Assembly: GCF_019399895.1 (NCBI RefSeq)
Contig: NC_091885.1
Coordinates: 1,214,501-1,278,500 of the forward strand
Source: Cardiocondyla obscurior
Lineage: Eukaryota > Arthropoda > Insecta > Hymenoptera > Formicidae
DNA length: 64,000 nt
Direction of reading: 5' to 3'
Under the pieces are notes generated by a model. The model searched no databases. It was not told where the DNA came from and was given only the letters and a program-made list of their open reading frames with translations. The translations under genes and the position numbers were made by a program. Numbering within the stretch: position 1 is the stretch's first letter; every line of letters begins with the position of its first letter. Shown piece after piece: positions 51,834 to 62,500 of this stretch.

Positions 51834-51862
51834 GGGTAGGTGGGAGGGGAGGGGGGTAGGGG
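51834..51862 (+). other. G-quadruplex motif with five G runs
   Basis: G runs of 3, 3, 4, 6 and 4 with loops of 5, 1, 1 and 2 nt, 135 bp after the previous motif and on the same strand. Confidence 0.7.
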
Positions 51863-54165
51863 CCCGCACTCCATTCCTTCTCTTCTTCTTTCTCCATATT
51901 CTCGCTCGCCTTTCTCGGGCAGACCTCGGCTTGGTCTTTCCCAACGAATATAGCTCGGCGATAAGGCGTCGAGCCATTAAAAACTTTAACGTTCGGCCGA
52001 CCTGTTATCCGAGATTGCGTGAGCCGGCCGCCGGTAGTTGGCAAAATGGCGACCGGCTTTCCTGACTGAATGTGTCGATTAATTCGAGATTGCGATTAAA
52101 TTCACCGTGGATCGAGCCCGCCGCGTTAGTAAATAGCCATCTCGCTGTCGAAGGTAATGTCTATCAGCCAGAGGGGCCTTTAACGTAAACGCAGCGAACG
52201 CGGTATCGAAGTTTCCGCGAAGAGATAATCGAGAGTCGGGCGGGGATAAGATCGCGGAAAATGACTCGTGAAAACCGAAAAATCCACGGAACAGAAAGGA
52301 TCTATGGCCCTTCAAAAGAAATGTATACAAGCGTGAAAAATATCTCTGCCGTATTCCCTGCAGAAATCGCACGGTATGGTTTTCCAATGGTACTCGGAAT
52401 GCGCTTTCGTTCGAAATATACGAGCTTCTGGTTTGCTACTATTAGTTTCGTACCATGTTACAACAACATATCTACCTTTTAATCCATGAACCACTGCTTC
52501 CGAATAAAATTTTATTTTTCTTTTTTTTCTTTTTTTTTTTTATTATTTTTTCCGAGACCGCGAAAGCTACATTGTAAAAACGTTGCAGTGGATTTGGAAC
52601 ATTAATTACTGAAATCTCTGTGTAAAATGCAAGATTATTATTATTGTTAATTACCTTGATTCCAATTATCAGGTTAAATGTATTTGTTCAAGTTTCTATA
52701 ACGCTAATAATTTTATTGATTTCACACAGGCATTAATATCGTTTGTAAAATATGCACGTTTGCACGAAACCGGATGTTAATATCCCTGTAAAATGTATCA
52801 CGGATGCAACTTCCGCTTTCATGGCCAAAGGATTCCCTTGGGATATGCGTATATAATAATGTACTCATCATTTCGCTTCAATTTTAACCGCATATGTCGG
52901 TGGAGTAATCAGAGAAGATAAATTTACCGAGTGTATTTCAGAATTACTGCGCGCTACCTCGTGCGGCTGAAATTCGCGCAGGCAGCGCGCCGACCCACGT
53001 TTTGCAAAGTACTTGTCGTAAACAAACAAATAAATTTTGCCAGATTTTTTTTTCTTTTGCCAATAAATCTAACCGCGGTAAAAAAAAAAAAAAAAAAATA
53101 CATTTGCTTTCAGCTTGGAAATCGTAATTTTCTCAATACACAACGTTATTGAAAATACATATAAAAACTCGGACAAAAGAATCGTGGCGCAATTCGTGTA
53201 TTCGTGCAATGCCCGTATAGAGAGAAACGCGAAAGATGCAAACAAGACGTAGGAATTGTTCGCGAACGGTCACTTGCCCTGTACTCTGTATTGTCATCGA
53301 CACACGGAGCCTGTTCGATTGTCAATTTCAGTAGTCCGTCGTACTTCCGATTGGTAACAGGTGGCCGAATGTAAGCGGCGCCGGTCAAATCAAACGCGGA
53401 AGATTGCCTCTTCCAAGCATTATTTCGGCATCGTGCCGACGGCACAAGCGCGATTAAAGAACCATCGCTAACGCTCCGCATTAAAATAACGAGCTCGCGT
53501 AAAATTGTATTAGTCACCGTACGATTTATTTCGATAACTAAGTGCGTTCTCGCAAAAGTTTCGACGTTAAACGGATGTACATTCATTTTCGGCCTAACGT
53601 TAATATCAGATAGAACTGCGCGAAGACGCTGGTTTCACCCGATAACCAAAGGTACGAAAACTTGGAACGGTCTCTGTTCCACTTTCAACGGAAATCGTAA
53701 TCCCATAGCCGGCAACGTTATTCGCGGGGCAGCAAGTCCACAAGGAAGTGCCGGCAGATGCACGTAGGGGGAGGGAGGGGGTGGAATTCATTACGTGGGA
53801 CCACAGGCGTAGCTTATAACCGTAAAATTCTCACGTGCTATTCTATCGATCCGCAGCGTTTTACAGACGTACATCGGTCAAGACGGCCGGCTCCTTTCGG
53901 GAAAGTAATTCCGCGCGGAAGAGCTCGCGCTCGCATTTAATTACACGCCCTATGCCTCCGCTAAGACGGATACGATCGTTTATTACCGCTGCAGGCCGGC
54001 CACACGTGCATGTCTACGAGCGTGCGCGTAATATCTACTCAATTGTTCTATAAAGTTCTCAATTACTTGGTTTCTTTTTTTTTTTTTTTTAATTTCTTTT
54101 TTCCTTTTTGTTTTAATTTTTTCTTATTTTACACTTTTAGAGATATATCTCAATTTTCTGCTCGT

Positions 54166-54194
54166 AAATTTCATTTTACGGAAAATGAGAATTT
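54166..54194. repeat. Hairpin-forming inverted repeat, 12-bp stem
   Basis: AAATTTCATTTT (54166-54177), loop ACGG, then its reverse complement with a single extra G (54182-54194). Too short for a microRNA precursor. Confidence 0.55.
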
Positions 54195-54269
54195 TAATTT
54201 GCAATTAAATTATTAATATTTACATGTACATCTTTCAGCCTGTTATCTCGCTATTATCTCTACTTGGCG

Positions 54270-54302
54270 AGTGGTGTAATTTTCGAAAATTTTAACACCA
54301 CT
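54270..54302. repeat. Inverted repeat AGTGGTGT...ACACCACT
   Basis: Outer arms AGTGGTGT (54270-54277) and ACACCACT (54295-54302) are perfect. The centre AATTTTCGAAAATT is itself a 14-bp palindrome, offset by 3 nt (TTA). The GGTGT half-sites recall T-box-type sites, but that is only a resemblance. Confidence 0.65.
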
Positions 54303-55950
54303 TTTGGTAAGGAGCTATAAAAATAAAATTTAATGCGCTTTATGATATACGCTTTAAAGCTCAGTTATGTTCGTTAAAATTAAATCCTGAGCATACGTAC
54401 GTGGCAAAACCCGGGTAGATGAGAATATCTAATCGCGAGGGAACCTCGCAAATCAGGAATGAGCTCTGAAACAAGGTGGTGATTCGTCATGTCGGGGTTG
54501 TCGCCCGGATTTAGACCGGCATCAATTATTCGGAGATACCAAGCCGATTTTGAATGGAGCGTGTGATATCGACCCGGTTACCGCCGCCGCGCGCTGCACG
54601 AATAGATACGTAGAACGTCGCACCGGTGGTAGGCCGATACGGTCGCCTAACGAAGAAACAATGGATATTTTGGCGTTAACCCGCAAAAACCGCAGCTGAA
54701 CCCTCCGCCGCCCCTAGCCGCCTCGTCATTGCAGTTATCGACGACGCGTTTCGGTAGCTTCAGCGTTACTTTTTCCGTTCGCGCCGCACCGCTGTCGCTG
54801 GGTCCCATGTTTTGTTAAACAAAAAAACAGAACGCGCGGTGGAAGTATCGCGGACAGAAAATATATTCGCGCAGACTGCCGGGTTGGATGTTTATCAATT
54901 TTTGCGGGAATCGCTTGGCGTGTTGTTTCAACGTAGATATATATCTTTGATTTCCTCCCGCCGGCGCTACTTGGCGCAACGCAAAGAAAGAGCCGAGGAC
55001 GGAAAAAGAGATACGACCGTTTTGTGCCCCGTGCCGATATATCAGACGACGCGTTACATTATATCCTCCTATTTCGTGCCGCGTCGCAACTTATGTATTA
55101 TGATCGCGTATGCATCCCGAAACAGTCGAAATTTCATCATGCCTGTCAGCCCCTCGCGTTTGATGAAACTGCGTTTGAAGAATAATTGACAAGCCTTGGA
55201 ACACGGTTTTGCCTGTAATATGTCAGCTACGGCACTCGCGTTGCATTATATATCAGTTTTGCTACGTTGCTTTGTCCTCGCTTGATACATTCCGTTTGAC
55301 GTTTTAACTGGATATAATTTAAGTTGAAAAATTTCAAATTTAATAAGATATTAATTGAATATCATTAAACGTAACTTTAAAAGATATATTACTTTTTGAA
55401 TATTCACGCTTTTCTTTAATTCTCATTATTCAAATTTATTTTTTTTTTTTCTTTTACGGACATTGTTGAAACTTACGTATGCGGTGCGTCGCTGGCGGGC
55501 CAAGATCGCCTGTGATCGTGAATTCTATCGCGGGGAATAAATTTAACGTCGCGCGCGGGCAAATTTTGCAAATTTTACATACGCGCGCGAGAATGGCGCG
55601 CGGGTGTGCCGGGTTTTTTTTTTTTTTTTACGAGCAACGACAAAAGCGCACATTTCCTCTCGATGTCTGAGCGGCGGACGGGGCGTTCGTGTTCGCCGCT
55701 ATTGTAGGTCGATCGATTCTCGAGGAAATTGTGTGAGTGCGGTTAACGTGCCCGGCTGTAGTCGGCCGGGCGGCGATACGTCGAATCCGCGCGCGAGGAA
55801 TGATTTATGGAAAAACAAGGAAGAGGCGCGCGTGGACTTTACGGGTCATGTTTAGATTCACGAGTTGCACCTGCAACATCTTCCATCGCGTTTACCAGCC
55901 GCGTTTGCCCGTCCCTTTATTATTTCTGCGCCGCATTAAGGGCTTACGCC

Positions 55951-55969
55951 CCGTACGCTTCGCGTACGG
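55951..55969. repeat. Perfect 8-bp hairpin CCGTACGC-TTC-GCGTACGG
   Basis: Exact complementary arms with a 3-nt loop. No U run follows on either strand, so it is not a bacterial-type terminator. Function unknown. Confidence 0.6.
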
Positions 55970-56194
55970 CACATAATTGCGGTGGCACACGATTTACATA
56001 TTGTTCCGCGCGTCGCGATTTAATCTAACATTTTGCAGCGCGAGGTCAGAATCTCGCGGTCATACGGCTATACATTTTGACGGATATTTCTGCGTGAGCA
56101 CGGGAAACAACGCTGCGGACTTTTGCATAATAGCGGCGCGGTTTGACTACGCGGTCAGGTTGTCACTTCACTTAACGCTGAAACGGACGCGTGG

Positions 56195-56208
56195 GTGACG
56201 TACGTCAC
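56195..56208. repeat. 14-bp perfect palindrome GTGACGTACGTCAC
   Basis: Self-complementary over 14 bp. It contains TGACGT and ACGTCA, the half-sites bound by CREB/ATF-type bZIP proteins, here spaced differently from a standard CRE. A regulatory site is possible but not shown. Confidence 0.6.
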
Positions 56209-56960
56209 GGCAGCCCTTTTCTTCAATATCTTCTTCTAGCGATGAAAGCATTGTTCGTAACTTGAGCGATGTCCGGCGAAGTAACGTTGCAAAGTTCACG
56301 CTCGGCGAGCGAAAATAAAACGGGCGAGAAAATTTATTTACGGATTTCATTAACATTAATTCAACCGAGCTGTAACGAAGCCTACGCGCCTCTGCTTCTG
56401 TGTATTTCTTTTTTCTCAATTCCGCTTGAAGAAGATTGCACCGAGGCTATGCATCGCGAGGGTGCTTTTCTCCTCATAAACTCCTTCGATACATCGCGAT
56501 ACCCGTACGCAATCAAATAAATTTTACCGTCCAAGTGCGCCGTTACTTCTGTTTTGGTCCATCGCACCGTTTTATCCAATTTTCACCTACAATTTCCGAA
56601 CGGCAGACACGTCAATATTTTTCGATTTCTGGCTGCAGTCCGGCTGCGGGATCGTAAAACTCTCGATGGCTGAAGGAAATGGCCAGGTAGCACTTATATG
56701 CATTATCAGCGCCTCCCGGGCACACAGGTTTCCTATCTACGATTTTATTCGAGGGCGTGCACGATCGCTCTCACACGGTCGCCGTTGCTATCTTGCCCGG
56801 CGTCTTCTTCGTTCCGCAATCGTTGTTCGACCCCGCGTCGGTTTGCGACCGTTCTTTAAACCCTCCCCTACTTCGTGCTCCATCCCTCTTCTGCAGGCGC
56901 GATAAGTTTTCTGGCGGCGGTTAACGAGCTCCTAAAATCACGCCCGTAAAATTGGCGTGA

Positions 56961-58500
56961 AATTCGAAGAATCACCATCTACTTGCCGAAGTCTTTTTAG
57001 TGGAGAAATTAATAAATGTGCAAAATTGAAACATTCTAATTTCTTCGAAACTAATTTTAGATCGCTCACCTCGGTATTAATTAGACAATACTGTGATTAA
57101 AAATGTAGCCTCGGCCATTTTTCTCTATGCGCTTCATGAAAATTCCTCTAAGCTTGAATTTAGTTAAAAAATAGTTGAACGCAAAATCACGCGAAAAAAA
57201 AAAGAAAAAAACTTTTTTACACGCTCTTTTATTCCTGTCAAAAATGTTGTACAAAATACGAAAAATTATTTTTTAACTAACTTTCGCGTACACGTTTTTA
57301 TTCACGCATCCATCCTACGGTTTTCAATTTAAGTGCGACAAATATTAAATAAATTAATGTTATTGTTTTTGTGTCGTTTGGAAGGAATGCACCGTCTCTA
57401 ATTTTAATTTAGCTGCAGACTCCCGCAGTGGTTTCGCTGCTACGATTGACCGACCTACCTTCGTAACGCAGTACTCTTCGCGGTTTTAGCGAGCGATAAT
57501 AGAGGTTCGCGATACGTAGGGAGGAATCGTTCTACAGATTGCTACTTTTCCGTTCAACGCGCGCGCCGCTCGTTTTCTCCCTTTGGTTATATTTGCTCTC
57601 GGAGGGTGTAGTGACCCGGTGGCGAAGGGTAGATTTCCTACCCTCTTATTATATCGCCGCGTTCCAGTCACGTACGTTAGAAACTTTTCTTCCGACGCGC
57701 CCATTGAAAAATTTATCATACGTTTTTGCGCCGCGTTATACGCGATGGACATCGGGGCTACTTCCCTCTTCTTGCCCTTTCCGCACCCTCACCTCCCACT
57801 CCGTCCCGCGCTTTTTTTGTTTAGCCGGTTTTTTTTTATATTTTATTTTTCGCAGTTGAAAGATCTGAGATGAAAGCGACGAGAGCGTTTCTGGGTCACC
57901 ACTTCGGAAGTTTCGCGATACCGTAAAATGAAGTCGGTTCTCGTTGGTCGCCTCGTGCTTTCGTGGATCGTTAGACGCTACGGCTATGATTATTGCGAGG
58001 CTGGATGTACCGGTTGTAGTACAAGTTCAAATCGCAAAGCCAGGATACTCGATTTTTATGCAGCGATCCGAATGCAACTTCTCCCCGGGGTAACATGAAG
58101 AGGTAACGCTCTGTACGTTTACCATCCCGCGAAACAATTCCTCGATAAAGCTCGCGGAAAAATCAGGGAGTTCCTAACGACGGCGGAAATTTAGCTGAAT
58201 AAATTTCTTCTGTCTCTTAATTACCGCGGAACATGGCCCCGTTCGCATTAACATTCGTTAATTCCATCGCGATAATAACAAGCAAATCTTTTTAAAATGT
58301 TAATATTCGTTTTATTTACATTTGGGGAATTCCATTATTTTCTATATAAACGCGTTTCACGACGGATTCATTATTTTCTGCAGGCACATTTAACATCTCT
58401 CGTATATTTAAATAAAGTAGCGGGGAAGCGGGCGCGCAGAAAACGTGGCGTGAGCCACGCGAATTGGTCATTTCTGTTGGTTGCGCCTTAAAAAGAAGCG
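56961..58500. other. Mixed noncoding stretch
   Basis: 56961-57420 is AT-rich with A10 at 57194-57203. 57480-57860 holds short overlapping frames. An acceptor-like TTTTTCGCAG ends at 57855 and is followed by an open frame of about 21 codons that stops without a good donor. Nothing recognised. Confidence 0.5.
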
Positions 58501-60650
58501 GTCGCGTCAAAGACGGCGGGCGAGGTGTAAAAAGATGAAAACGCGCGAAAGTGAGATCCGCTTAAATCGTGCCTCTTATTTTTTTATCAGTCTCTCGAAG
58601 CTCGCGCACCGCTAGGCACAAGCTAATTCGGAATAAAAATTATTTTTCGAAAAAGTCGAAAAGCACACGTTCGATCAACGCGGGCGAGGTGTAAACTTTA
58701 AATCAGTTTTATCTGGCAGCGCTTTAATTTCGTAATATACGGGTGACGCTAGCTGACGATGCAGCTTGCCATTCGGTCGGCTAATGACCATAGCCGGGTC
58801 GACGAAATTTATCGCTCGTTCTACCGTTTGCCGCACTGTGTTTGTGCACGCCGAAAAGACGGGGGAGGAGAGAAAAAAAAAGGAAGAGAAGAGAAAAGGT
58901 AGAACGTTCCCAAGTTATCCTTCGCGCCCCGCCTTCCTCGTCGGTCGGTTTGGACAACTTCCAGTCGAGCGACCGTAACCGTTCGCGAAAAACGCTCGAA
59001 AGAGGTTTAAGTTACGTAAGTGTCCTACTAACGTGCCGGGGACTCGTTCTCGAAGTGTTGATTCGATTTCATTAAAGCCCCGCCGGTACCCTCGCAAGAA
59101 CGCGCCGCCGCTCTCAAACGAATATTCGTGACCAATTCGAAATTATTCCGGACGAGTACGCGGCTAACGTTCCGTTCTTTTACATTTGATTTTACATTAC
59201 TCTTCATTTGATTTTATTCGCATCGCGAATCGTCATTTTTTTACGCTCCCCGCAAGTACGCCGACAAACTGGATTGATAACAAACAGACGGGGAATAAAA
59301 GAGAAATGCGTGAGTAAAAATGCACATGTTACATCACATTTACATTCATTAAAAAGAATGAGTTGAATGAACCGAGGTGAGAAGGGAGGGGGGAGATATT
59401 TATACAGCGCAGTTGAGCTTGATCCGACTAAAACGACTGCAGGAACGACGCACTAAAATAAATTGTACGACCCCGCAGCGTAATTGCTTTACGCATCCAC
59501 AGACACATCGTTACCGTCGATGATTATTCATTGTTTTATAAATAGTCAGCTCTCGGCATCGCGCGTTACGTCTGCCGCGGCTGCATTATTCAACGAGGCT
59601 CAGGAAAAGAGTGACTGCGAAGTAAAAACGAAAATTTTCTCGGAATATGCAGGCGGGGCATTTTCCAAATCTTGCAGACCAATTGGTCGTTTGTCGCGTC
59701 CCATATAAATTTAAACATCAGGCGACAAGAGGGAAATCTGTAGCGTATAGTTGTAAGTGTGTGGTACATTCATACATTCTCTTTTTCCTTCCTTCCTCAC
59801 GCATCTCGAGTTTCTTTGACGAATAAAAAGTTACATCACTCGTTGGAAAGTAATTTTTGTGACGATTTTAATTGCATATTTTTTTTTTTCTTTTTATTTA
59901 TCGTCATTAAATATTTTTGCGTTAATATTTAAAACGCACGAGCAAATGTAAATTCATGCGTTTTCCTGTTTTACATTATACATAAATATGTAAGAGATTG
60001 ATGCGAGTGAGCGAGAAAATGAAAAGCAGCGGGAAAGGAAATTAAAATAAAAATAAAAAGAAAATTTCTTTTTTTTTCCTCCGCTGAAACGTAACGACAA
60101 ATCGACAAATAAATGGTCTTTATGGATCTCGTTCGGATTGAAGGTCTCTCGAAACTAATTCGTGTGCCAGAGTAGGTACGCTCAGAGTCTATAGACGTCG
60201 ATTCCAAATTTATAGCGGGGCATAAACTGATCTTCTGGCCACCTCTTGAAATACGAGGTCTAGAATTTTCCTGCGAGCGCGCGCAGTCGATGGTTGTGGG
60301 AGGAAAAAAAAAAAGAAAAATAAAATAAAATAAAAGGAGGGAAAGAAAAAAAGATCCTCGGAAAAATTGCGGTTCCAAAAGGAGATTAAGACCATCTACC
60401 ATTCATTACGTAAGACAGGACGAAGCCCCGCAGGTCGCGGCGAGGAACTCGCCTCACGTTGTATAATTAATTATAAGGAAAACCACCTGGTAGTTCCATC
60501 CGACGCTAATACCTTACATGCGAGAGTAAGTGCAATGGTCGAAGGGCGACAGGTTTCGATAAGCATCGATACCCATTTCTATGCGCGGTCTCGCGGGATT
60601 AATTGCACGCGCACTGCAATCAATTAAACTCGGGTATGATCGACTAAATA
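58501..60650. other. Mixed noncoding stretch
   Basis: No gene recognised. A purine tract lies at about 58860-58900. CATTTGATTTTA is directly repeated at 59183-59194 and 59205-59216. T11 is at 59879-59889 and A11 at 60304-60314. The 143-codon minus frame (59971-60402) is Phe/Leu/Ser-rich from translated purine runs. Confidence 0.5.
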
Positions 60651-60684
60651 ACGTTTAATAATCTTAAATTTTTATATTACGTAT

Positions 60685-60702
60685 CTGCTGCTGCTGTTGC
60701 TG
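60685..60702. repeat. (CTG)4 TTG CTG trinucleotide repeat
   Basis: Short interrupted CTG repeat just upstream of a pyrimidine tract. Confidence 0.7.
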
Positions 60703-60758
60703 CCGAAAGGGCTGCACCTTTTCCTCTTTCTCTTTTTTTTTTTCTCTCGCTCTCTATT

Positions 60759-60778
60759 TCTCTCTCTCTCTCTCTCTC
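60759..60778. repeat. (TC)10 microsatellite
   Basis: Ten perfect TC units inside a longer pyrimidine tract (about 60716-60784) that also contains T11 at 60733-60743. Confidence 0.85.
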
Positions 60779-62166
60779 TTTCCGTTTTGTATGTTTCTTC
60801 CTCCGGGGTAAAACGAGACCTGAAACGTTTTCAGCATGTAATGGAATTCCCTCTGGCTACATGGCGATGAGATGTATCACATTTTGCCGCACGCAATAAA
60901 GATTCGCGAATAGGGCGGCGGTAAAAAGAATTCGATTTTCGCGATGTTACGCATAATTTACATAATCCTTTTTAATCGATCAAAATTACGATTTTTATAG
61001 ATCATTTAAACGCAGTACACGCATCGTCAACTGCACAATTTCAATTGCAAATTTTTTTTTTTTAATGAAATTGTGTTTAATCCTTTTGCATACAATGTTT
61101 AAAATGTTACGTAATTGTATTCGTTGAAACTAATAATCGGTAATTAAATTTTTTTTTTATTTGATACATTGATATACATGTAATTATGTGGCATGTTTCG
61201 GAAATTAATAAGCGTTTGAATGACGTATCGAACGGTAAGCTTATAAGGCAACCGAATCACTGTCAAACTTCGCAACTTTATTTGACGTGTATGAACACCT
61301 TTACACATCTAACGCTGTACGATTACGACAAGGGGTACAAGAAGATTGAGACATCACTATGTCGTGTAGCTTCTTGTTCAACAAGTTTCCCCATCAGCGC
61401 GAGCCGTTAAACTAGTAAAAGATGAGGAAAAAAGAAACAAAATATTTTTTTCTCTTTCCACAAAAAAAAAAGAAAAAAAACATTAAATTCTATTTAATGT
61501 ATTAAAACAAATAATCATAAAATCGCTCTTATTGCAATATTTCGACCGCAATAATAAATTTATTTCGAAAATAAAATACGATTTTATTCGCTTTTATTAA
61601 ATTGCGAATGGCAAATATGTATGTCACGCATTAATATCGGGCGAATAATACGCGAATTATTAATTTACGTCTTCAACGTAGGTACACACACGTCCGGTGT
61701 ATTTAATTCTAATGTAAAAAAATAATTGCCTTTGTTCCTAAATACCAATTACACTAATATCTGGCATATGCCGCGTCGTCGTGTGTAAATGGACCTTAAA
61801 GAAGGGACTCGCTTTAATGACAGCAGTTATCAAAGTCATTGCGGGCGAAGTTTACCCGGCTAACTATCGCGAGACCGACGTCTCCGCGCGCGGTCAAACA
61901 CATAGAGCCGTTGGCCGCGAAACTAGTCGTTAATTTGCGAACTGGAGGAAGAGAGAGAGAGCTCGTGCCAATAATTGGGAGACGGTATCTTCCCGGCTCG
62001 CGTTCCAGCCGAGTGATTGCGAGAGAGTCTTCGTGGTACAGATAAGGCAAAATTTCTTGCAGGATGTTTCTTTCGGCGACAAGGCGGCCGCGCGAAGAAC
62101 GTCTTTAACGCGGAATGTCGTCTAAATTACGATCCCCTCCGTTACGACCGACTTATGCAGACACGC

Positions 62167-62191
62167 GGGACAAACGGGGGGGAGGAGGGGG
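62167..62191 (+). other. G-quadruplex motif
   Basis: G runs of 3, 7 (split as 3+3) and 5, with loops of 6, 1 and 4 nt, in a CpG-rich patch. Confidence 0.55.
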
Positions 62192-62500
62192 CGCGAACCC
62201 GAGCGAATTTCTTTGCGCATTCCGAAACGAAATTCTCGTGCCAACTGCCTCAACCTGGGCTTTTCCGCTGCTCTCGCGTCCTCTTCCGCCGTTTGCCGTG
62301 CGTGAAAACGCAACCGGGCGCGAATTCATTAGCGCTCGCTTGACACTCGCGCAAGATAAGGGCAGATTCGTCTTCTATCTCGTTAACGGAGTTTTCTTTT
62401 ATCCAATTATTTCTTTCTGTCTCATTAACGAGCTATCTTATGCTTCTCATCGGCTGAAATTTACGTAATGCCTAGGTCCTTTAGCGAAATCACATGCTAA

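Larger units (their letters stand above)
50761..52540. other. GC-rich block with two G-quadruplex motifs
   Basis: No gene recognised. T16 at 50797-50812. 51380-51870 combines a pyrimidine/CpG-rich part with two G-run clusters, giving minus frames of 71-121 codons rich in Pro and Arg. Such a block may be regulatory, but no core promoter element is clear. Confidence 0.45.
52541..54500. other. Mixed noncoding stretch with two inverted repeats
   Basis: No gene recognised. A19 at 53080-53098 and T16 at 54075-54090. A minus frame of 146 codons (53146-53586) has an ordinary composition but no domain I know. Two strong inverted repeats lie at 54166-54194 and 54270-54302. Confidence 0.5.
54501..56960. 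other. GC- and CpG-rich noncoding stretch
   Basis: 54500-55150 and 55480-56900 are CpG-rich, separated by AT-rich sequence with T12 at 55439-55450; T16 at 55614-55629. Frames of 60-125 codons overlap on both strands with no domain. Two compact dyads, 55951-55969 and 56195-56208, lie 225 bp apart. Confidence 0.5.
60651..62500. other. Noncoding stretch with simple repeats
   Basis: Simple repeats at 60685-60778. AT-rich from 60940 to 61780, with T12 at 61052-61063, T10 at 61149-61158 and A10 at 61462-61471. A 74-codon + frame at 61186-61410 starts at an ATG and has balanced composition despite its AT-rich setting, but no domain. 61850-62340 is CpG-rich with conflicting frames. Confidence 0.5.

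Noticed and set aside
53146..53586. 146-codon minus frame of ordinary composition
   Set aside because: No recognisable motif and no supporting signals around it.
57856..57920. Acceptor TTTTTCGCAG followed by a short open frame
   Set aside because: The frame stops after about 21 codons and the only nearby donor (GTAAAA) is poor.
59484..59708. 74-codon + frame of balanced composition
   Set aside because: The start is not ATG, no domain is visible and there are no splice signals at its edges.
61186..61410. 74-codon + frame in an AT-rich region
   Set aside because: It has an ATG start and balanced composition, but no family is recognised and the length is within what chance gives in 64 kb.
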